A stretch of 64,000 bases of DNA from Mariannaea sp. PMI_226 (taxonomy: Eukaryota; Ascomycota; Sordariomycetes; Hypocreales; Nectriaceae). A program made the position numbers and the translations under genes. A model generated the notes under the pieces. The model was not told the origin of the DNA. It saw nothing but the letters and a program-made list of their open reading frames with translations, and did not search any database. The stretch is taken from positions 372,001 to 436,000 of the forward strand of contig JANFOG010000004.1 in assembly GCA_024336345.1 (NCBI GenBank), written 5' to 3'. Positions 56,927 to 64,000 of this stretch are shown in pieces; the first letter of the stretch is position 1; each line of letters starts with the position of its first letter.

Positions 56927-59401
56927 GCTTCGTCGAGATGCGATGCGACGAGAGTGTCGCGTGCGTGCCCGGCTGGAGCGGGCAGATGGATTGCGCGATG
57001 CCGATGATAGTTCGACAGCAGCAGCTTACTTGGGGGGATGTGGCTGGGGGGGGGTCGTTCGGGTGAGAGTCGTAGGTGGATCAGTCCGAAAATGGTTGTG
57101 TCCGTCCCAGGACGGGTGCAACATGGCCTAGGTAGCCTACCTATCTAGACAGAGTGTAATAGGGACCAGCCTGAAGAGAGACAAGGAACGAGTATGGAGC
57201 TAGCTTGTGGTAATGAGAAGAAGGAGAAGAAAAAGAAGATTGTCAATATTCGGGGGTTTAGGATGATATTCGATACTGGCTGGTGCGATCGGTCTCTGTT
57301 GATGTTTACTACGATAGTGAGAGATGCTCCTTTGGTAATGAGGCTGAAATGCCTAAAAGCGGCTTTGGCAAGGAAGGTTACATCATCCTCTTGGAGAGTG
57401 ACTTGGGGCCTCAGGCGGTGACACCAAGCACCTGTATCACATACCTTATGACTTCCAGGGCGTGGGTAGTGACGTGAATCAGTAGGCAGTTGCTAAGTGA
57501 ATACATATCCTGCTTCTCCTGCTTTATTCTATTATTTTTCCTTTTCTCAATTAGATCGTTTTATTTGAAGAAATTGGTGTCAGTTTTTTCAGTCATTGTC
57601 TATTAGCAGTCAATCATGGTATTGTATGTACTCCACTCCCAGCATATTACAATCTCATATTCACCCACCCATATATCATTGTAGAACCCAGGAACAGTCA
57701 AGGCTCGTCAAATGCCAGAAAGAGTTTTGGTTCATAGCCTTTATTATTTGGTGCTACATCCATTATAGCTGCCTACTAAAGCTAAACCCTCCAATTGCGA
57801 CGTGGGAGATACACCTGCTTCTAACACCTCGACTTGGAACCACGAAAAGACCTGCTTTGATACAACACCAAGAGAAACGCAATTAAAAAAACCTAGTGCA
57901 TATGGCCGCCTGCAGCGGTGGCAAAAAGATACCGTCGGAGAGAAATTACAGATGAATCTGTAGCAAGCCTTTGTCTTTTCTTTCTTTTTTTTCTTCATCT
58001 TCGTTCGGTTATTGAAACAACCACCTCGAAGAATGGGAGAGAAGCCAAGGCGGAGGGAGGGTCCACTCCTTGGCCGTTCTGCAAAGACCTCCCTGAATAT
58101 TTGACATGAAAAATGACAAACGAAAAAGAAAAGATGCCTGAGGCGTCAGCTGAAACATGGCTTCGTAATTTCCTACAATCAATATGCGGGAAGCCGTGAT
58201 GAGCGTTTGGAAGTGGTACCAAGGTTAGTAAGGTAGACTAGCTGGCAAGAAAGTTGGACAGGGCTGGGTTGACTCTCCGTTTTGATGCCGCCACATCAGA
58301 CAAGTCTCTCTAGATTGGACTACTTGGAAACGAAAAGGAAAAAAGGTAGTGAAGAGCTTCAAAGGTGGTGAGATGGTATCGTAGAGGAAAGGTATCTTGG
58401 TATTGAAGTACGACAGGCTCGGACATGGTGGCCTTGTGTGATAAACGTCCACCTATACCTCGGCATCGTAGAGTATAGAATCATATAGACAGACGAGGCT
58501 ACTACCCTGTCAAGTCACTTGCCTATGTCCCCAAGGCACCTTACCTTACCTAGGCAAAGACATACGTAAACTACCACAGTGAAAAGCAACGTAAACCTAA
58601 GGACTGTGGCGAGACGCCAGTCCCAAACTATAGCACCTGACTGTCCCCTCCATCAACAATGTGTGCCTGGAATCGTAATGGATGGGACACATCCATCGGG
58701 GGAACCGTTTGTTAGCCTGTGCCCCACGTGGAATCTTCCAGCCCAAATCCGACGCTGTTTTTTTTAATCCCTGGTGGCGGCGCCGATCAGGAAGATGAAG
58801 AAGTTCAAGAACTCTCAGCGTCCGGTGTTTGTATGTATGTATGTGCGAAACCGGGCAACTAAGATATTTGACCGAGGTACCTTGACTGACAGACAGATGA
58901 ATGGACGGAGGGCCGGAAGGACGTAATTACAAGAAATAAAAAAAAAGAAAAAAGGAACCTGGCACGAAATAGATACTATGTACCTGACCAGAAGCCTGTG
59001 CAACCGTTTGAAGACATACGTACATTGCTTTGTAGCCTGGTTTCTTCCCTCTTCTGCCACCTCACCCCCTCCGCCTCTCCCCTCTGCACAGGGGAATTGG
59101 TGATTATCTTATATACCGCCCCGAATGCGCGGGGCATCCGTCCTCCACCGCGATACCCATCGAATATCTCTCGAAAATCCTCCCCTTCTCCCCTCCTAGC
59201 CCCTCCCCCCACTACCTAAGTTACCGTACATTAACCAACCTACGTTAGGTACCTAGCCTGGCTTGAACTACCAACCCAACTACTCTGTACATTGTGCTTA
59301 CTTTGCCGTAACCCCTCCACTTCAACCTCGCTTCGTCCCTCTCTCTCCTCCATCACATCCCCTCGTCGTCCTCCTTTCAGCGCAAACATCTCCCGTCCAC
59401 T
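56927..59401. other. Divergent intergenic region between the RING-CH and SGT2 genes
   Basis: 2.5 kb with only short frames. Contains copies of the CCTAGGTAG and ACCTTACCTTACCTAGG words (57126-57145 and 58542-58556) and a CT-rich stretch before SGT2 that is usual upstream of highly expressed Sordariomycete genes. Confidence 0.6.
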
Positions 59402-60741
59402 ATGGTAAGCAGCCGCTTTGTCTACAACCCCCCTTCTTCTCCTCCTCCTCTCCTCCTCTGTCATAAGAACCAATTTCATTCTCCTGTTCTCTCCTTTCCT
59501 ACCCCTCCAACCAAAAAGACAGAGGAGAAAATAATACACTCCAAGAAGGGGAAAAAAAAAAACCACTATGCCAACTCACAAACCTGTCCCTCTTAGGCCG
59601 CCCAAACCTCAAAGCAGCGCCTGGCGCTCGCCATCTGCGAATTCCTCGCCACCTCCACCACGGACGGTACCCTGACCCCCGACGATAAGGATTCCATAGA
59701 TGTCGCCATCAACTGCATCGCCGAGTCCTTCAAGGTCGACTATACCAACCAGCCCCCCGCCGCCGGCTCCCAGACCCTCCTCCAAATCTACTCCGTCTAC
59801 GAGAACCTCAAGGCTACATCTGAGAAGCCTGCTGCCGCCCCCAGCAAATCTGTCTCTGACGAAGACAAGAAGCAGGCTGAAGCCCTCAAGTCCAAGGGCA
59901 ATGCCGCCATGGCCCAGAAGGACTACCCCGCCGCCATCGACCTCTACACCCAGGCCCTGGCCCTGAACCCTTCTAACGCCGTCTTCCTCTCCAACCGCGC
60001 TGCCGCCCACTCAGCCGCAAAGGACCACGCCTCGGCGAAGACTGACGCCGAAGCCGCCGTCGCCCTCGACCCCTCCTACACAAAGGCCTGGTCCCGCCTT
60101 GGCCTCGCCCGCTTCGCCCTCGGCGACGCAAAGGGTGCGATGGACGCCTATGCCCAGGGCATCGAGCACGAGGGCAACGGTGGTTCCGACGCCATGAAGA
60201 AGGGCTATGAGACCGCCAAGCGCCGTGTCGAGGACATGGCCACTGAGGACGATGCCATCTCCCGCGGCGCCCCCGGCTTGAACCTCAATCCTGGAGCCAA
60301 CGCCAGCGCCAACGCTGGCATGCCCGATCTCAGCGGCCTGGCTTCCATGCTGGGCGGCGGCGGCGGCGGTGGCCCTGGAGCCGGCGGCATGCCCGACCTA
60401 GGCTCTATCATGAACAACCCTATGTTCGCTAGCATGGCCCAGAATCTAATGAGCAACCCTGACCTAATGAACAACCTTATGAGCAACCCGCGCCTGCGTG
60501 AGATGGCCGATCGATTCTCCAGCGGAGGTGGCATGCCCGATCTCTCCAGCCTCATGTCCGATCCCAACATTGCCGATATGTCAGTTACCTCTTTCCCGTT
60601 TTCCACAACACAACACAACACATTATAACACAAAACTCCATGATCATCTCTATATAAAATACACCATACTAACTCTGAAATAGGGCTCGTAACATGATGG
60701 GACCTGGCGGGCCCGGTGCCCCTGGTAGCAACAACCAGTGA
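59402..60741 (+). CDS. SGT2: SGT2-like TPR co-chaperone of the GET pathway (three exons)
   Basis: Cytosolic co-chaperone that accepts tail-anchored proteins and binds Hsp70/Hsp90 and Get4-Get5. Exon 1 is only the ATG (59402-59404), exon 2 is 59597-60579, exon 3 is 60684-60741; introns 192 and 104 bp, phases 0 and 2, giving 347 residues as in yeast Sgt2. Residues 3-72 form the helical dimerisation domain (LALAICEFLATS, LLQIYSVYENL). Three TPRs cover about 94-194 (LKSKGNAAMAQKDYPAAIDL, NRAAAHSAAKDHASA, AWSRLGLARFALGDAKGA), with the Asn and Lys residues of the carboxylate clamp. The C-terminal part is Gly/Met/Asn-rich with the MSNPDLMNNLMSNPRLREM substrate-binding helix. The tail exon restores ARNMMGPGG. 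The donor GTCAGT of intron 2 is unusual but keeps phase. Confidence 0.95.
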
Positions 60742-61304
60742 GAGAATTGAGGCAATACATGACTATCTTCAAGCAGTAATTACCCAGGACAGGATTCAAC
60801 AAGCAACGTGACACGACATAGGTAGATTCCAATACGGGGAGCGAAATAGTGTGCATGCTCCGATTTTCTCTAATAGAACTACAAAACCATATCCGTACAG
60901 TGTGCTTACTCGTTTATCCACCATCTGCTTGCCATGCATGTCTCTCCTCGCTTTGTTCCATTTCAATTTCCACATCCATCAGTTGGCCGCCATATAGTTT
61001 ACTAAGCAATTATTATAATCAGAAGCCCGATAACTTCGTAAGCCGACTGATATATAGCTTCTTTTTTGAGAGAAGAGTAACAAGGAATAACTGAATAAGA
61101 AAATAAAACACCTGACCCACTGCATCCCTCTCCATAATTCCAACCTACCTCGATTGATCAGTTTGGATCTTTAACAATCTGCCAGGGGTGAAATGGAAAC
61201 TGCTTGATAAGATTTGGTTAAAACCCAGTAATTGTTGCCCGACGCGAATGGAGAGTGGTAATATAATACCGCATTGTTGTAAAACAAGGAAAAGTGAATA
61301 AGAC
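60742..61304. other. Intergenic, convergent 3' ends
   Basis: Between the SGT2 stop (+) and the end of the downstream exon pair (-). AT-rich, no open frame of note. Confidence 0.6.
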
Positions 61305-61995
61305 TCAGTTGGGATTGGCAGTAGATGCCGAGACGCCTCTCTGGCCTCGACCTCGCCGCCCACGATGCCAAGATCGTCTTCCGCGTTTGTTGTCCCGAGC
61401 CGCGCGGGGTTGACCGGTTGTTTGTGAAGCCTTAGCGTTTTGGGAAGCATACTCATTCTCGTTGGCCGGTGTGGCTCTCTTAACTTGCTGCTGAGGCTCT
61501 GTTCCGAGTGCCGTCTTGGGAGAAGCAGCGATTCTTTGGTTCATTACTGGAAGTGAATGTGTGCTCATGGTTGGGAAAGACACTTTTTGCCGATGAATTC
61601 TGAGAGCCTTCCTGGAAGTCAAGGGATCCTGACAGGTATTGACGCCCTGAGCAACATACTCCTCCTCGCTGTTCAGGGGTCGCGAGCGGACTTGGAGATT
61701 TTCGAGTCTGGGAATATGAGACTTGAGGGCAGGGACAGTCCCCGGTGCATGAGGCGCCGAAACATTCCGGCGGGCCTAGAAACAGTCAGAGTTTGTTCGA
61801 TGTATTTTTGAAGATGGTAATTACGATTGTTTCTAGTTCTTCTGGGACGAGGGGTAGCACCACTTGATCCACATCTGCATCTTCCACCTCCTGAGATGCC
61901 TGCATTGGCTCACTCTTGGACTGCACGCGGCGAGAGTAACGAGGGTGCTTCAAGTAAAGCTTCGGTTCGTGACCATTAATCACACCAGACGGCTT
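61305..61995 (-). other. Two apparent exons downstream of the ABC transporter, joining unresolved
   Basis: Segments 61995-61825 and 61775-61305 are open, and a 49-bp intron with donor GTAATT and acceptor TTTCTAG between them joins in phase 0. The combined 213 residues look coding (EELETIARRNVSAPHAPG, PALKSHIPRLENLQVRSR, NSEEEYVAQGVNTCQDP) and end in a basic Arg/Gly tail (KRGRRSWHRGRRGRGQRG). The first segment begins right after an in-frame TAG, so it needs an upstream exon in phase 0, but the preceding exon of the ABC gene ends in phase 1. A free start at the ATG at 61905 would give 183 residues. It may be a separate small RNA-binding-type gene, an ABC tail, or a frame-broken tail. Confidence 0.45.
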
Positions 61996-64000
61996 CTAGC
62001 CGTTTTGGACCTCATCTTTGGAAGTTAGTGTCAAACAGGCATGCATTATTTGATGACATACCAGGCATGCCTCTATCATTATTCTGTGGGAGGTGGCTGC
62101 TATTCAAAGCGCGGTCCTTTGCTTCTGTGAACGCTTTTTGCCGCTGCTCTTTACTAAAACTCTTTTCTGCTGCTTGTGCACCCTCCCCATGACCAGCTAC
62201 TTCAGTCAGAGAAGCAAACTTTCCTGGCAATGGCAAACTTCCCATGGCCTCACCTTCAGCAGTACCCTCGTCAGACCATCGATAGCTCGTCTGAGGCGTG
62301 GTCGTTGCCGTCATTGCAAACGACATATTCGACTCCTCTGAGACCACCGACTGCTCTGTTAATTTCCCTGATCTGATCTTCGCCAAAGAGCTCGGCGTGA
62401 AAGTTGGTGCAATGGGGTTCAACCGAGTTTTCTACATCCAGAGGTTAGAATCGGCCAAAGACTAGTTCTCTTTAGCAGAGTCTACCTCTTGGGTGCGTTT
62501 CGGTGTTGACCCTGTCCCTTCTTCGCCAGTCTGTTGTGCCTCATCTTCTTGATCCTTAGACCCGGAAGATGATTTCACCTTTGACAGCTCGGTTCTGGTT
62601 TGTTCTGATGATAGATCATTTACAAATCCAGCTTGGCCATCTGATGCTTTCGAAGTTTGGTTCTCATCATTAGGTCGGAGGAAAACTTGTTTCGACCACA
62701 GGTCGGCGTATCTGCCGCCAGCAACAATCAACTCATCGTGGTTGCCTTGCTCCAAAATTTCCCCATTCTCTACCACAATGATTCGGTCTGCATTCATGAT
62801 TGTGGACAAGCGATGTCTAACTTGTTAGTCTCCAAGCATGAGGGTTTGAGTAAAGGCGTAGCAACTTACGCAACAATGAAGGTGGTGCGTCCTTGGCACA
62901 ATCTCTTAAACGACACCTGGATCTGTTGTTCTGTATCCGTGTCGACAGCGCTCGTAGCCTCGTCTAGCAAGACAATGTCAGGTTTCTTTAGCATCGCTCG
63001 AGCAATGGCAATCCGTTGCAGCTCGCCACCAGAAAGTTTCCTATTATCATTAGAATCTGGTTCTCAACGTCTCCTCTACCAAAACTTACACGCCTCGCTC
63101 TCCGACTCTCGTACTATAGCCTAAATCGACATTAGTCCGTCATTCAATCTTTAGGCATGCGATCGCAGACGTACCTTGTGTGAATCCCTTGATTTTATCA
63201 TGGATGCAGGCCGCTTGACATGCTTCAAACACGTCCTCGTCACTGGCAGTAATTTTGCCGTATCGTACATTGTTCATAATTGTGTCGTCAAATAGAATCG
63301 GATTTTGTGGAACCACACCAATGCGATCTCGCAAGCTGGAAAGTATTAGCGATATAGAGCCATGAAAAAGAGATTTTGAGCTTTTGCACATACCTGAAAA
63401 GGTCAACATCTCGAATATCTTGTCCATCAATACGAATGGATCCCTCAACTACGTCATAAAAGCGATCTAAGAGCTTGATAAGAGTCGACTTTCCGGCGCC
63501 CGTTGCTCCGACGAATGCAACTGTTTGGCCGGCTGGTACGTGGAAGCTAACGTTTTTGATGATGCCCTTCTTTTTGTCATAGCTGAAACTGACGTTTTCA
63601 AATTGTACTTCACCAGCCTCAAACTTGATTGGCCGGGCTCCTTTGTGGTTTTCGACCGATGGCTTAGTGCGCATGATATCTAGCAAGCGCTCTGCTTCGA
63701 TGAAATCGTCACTGACATTTTTGCCCAACTTGGCAAAGAATTGAAGAGGAGATGTAAGTTGAGCCCAGTACATCAGAAGCATGGCAAATTGACCGGGAGT
63801 AGCATAGCCAGCACGAATGCGATAGACCGCGAGGAAGGCGCTTGCCAAGAGGCCAGAGGTGAGGACAAGAGTTTGAAAGCCAATCGAAATGTACCACCCA
63901 AGGACATACTGCTGCTCTCTAAGCCAGCGATTGGTGACAGCGTTCGCGTGTCGGTTATCCTCGTAGCCAATCTGGTTGAATGCACTGACCGTTTGCCAGC
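61996..64000 (-). CDS. ABCB half-transporter, HMT1/ATM1 type, 5' part outside the window
   Basis: Exons (minus): 64000-63394 (open to the edge), 63335-63175, 63120-63090, 63040-62870, 62816-62486, 62431-62062, 62015-61996; introns 58, 54, 49, 53, 54 and 46 bp. The visible part starts in the transmembrane domain ([17 protein letters not shown]...) and holds a complete nucleotide-binding domain: Walker [11 protein letters not shown]-loop VVPQNPILF, signature LSGGELQR, Walker [10 protein letters not shown]-loop AHRLST. This is an ATP-driven exporter; sequence style suggests the HMT1-like vacuolar metal/phytochelatin group or ATM1-like mitochondrial proteins, and the edge cuts off the N-terminus that would decide. 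The last exons are less certain: unspliced reading would end at 62462. The spliced tail carries a PAM2-like motif ([11 protein letters not shown]) near 62423. Confidence 0.85.

Overview
This window is nuclear DNA of a filamentous ascomycete, most likely a Sordariomycete (class-level inference only). The evidence is the short spliceosomal introns (about 46-200 bp, GTATGT or GTAAGT donors, CTAAC-like branch sites), a Neurospora-type copper metallothionein with its tiny second exon, fungal-type ILV2, GAL1 and SGT2, and intergenic DNA studded with TACCTAGGTA-like words. I saw no prokaryotic genes, no tRNA or rRNA gene and no intact transposon.

Layout. 1-9267 (+): the 3' part of one giant exon for an extracellular-type Cys-rich protein, over 60 tandem 44-residue modules plus a degenerate tail. 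10159-11589 (-): a single-pass membrane protein with a Cys-rich ectodomain. 13172-15655 (-): five-exon mitochondrial acetolactate synthase (ILV2). 19644-21623 and 34690-36566 (both -): two paralogous C2H2 zinc-finger proteins, separated by 13 kb with no credible gene and followed by another 8 kb gene-free stretch that holds an AT-rich island. From 44.4 kb the window becomes gene-dense: an uncharacterised acidic-tailed protein (-), galactokinase GAL1 (-), an uncharacterised 254-residue protein (+), a 26-residue metallothionein (+), a four-span membrane protein (-), a membrane RING-CH ubiquitin ligase (-), the TPR co-chaperone SGT2 (+), and the 3' half of an ABCB half-transporter (-) running off the right edge.

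How the genes relate. Nothing here is an operon or an obvious metabolite cluster. Metallothionein and an HMT1-like ABC transporter could both serve metal handling, but they lie 9 kb apart among unrelated housekeeping genes. The stretches most worth a second look are the giant repeat protein with its regularly spaced Lys-Arg ladder, the zinc-finger pair with its very large upstream regions, and the 3' end of the ABC transporter, where a PAM2-like motif sits in the tail and further apparent exons do not join in phase.

Exon borders were read by eye from splice motifs and reading phase; no homology search was possible.
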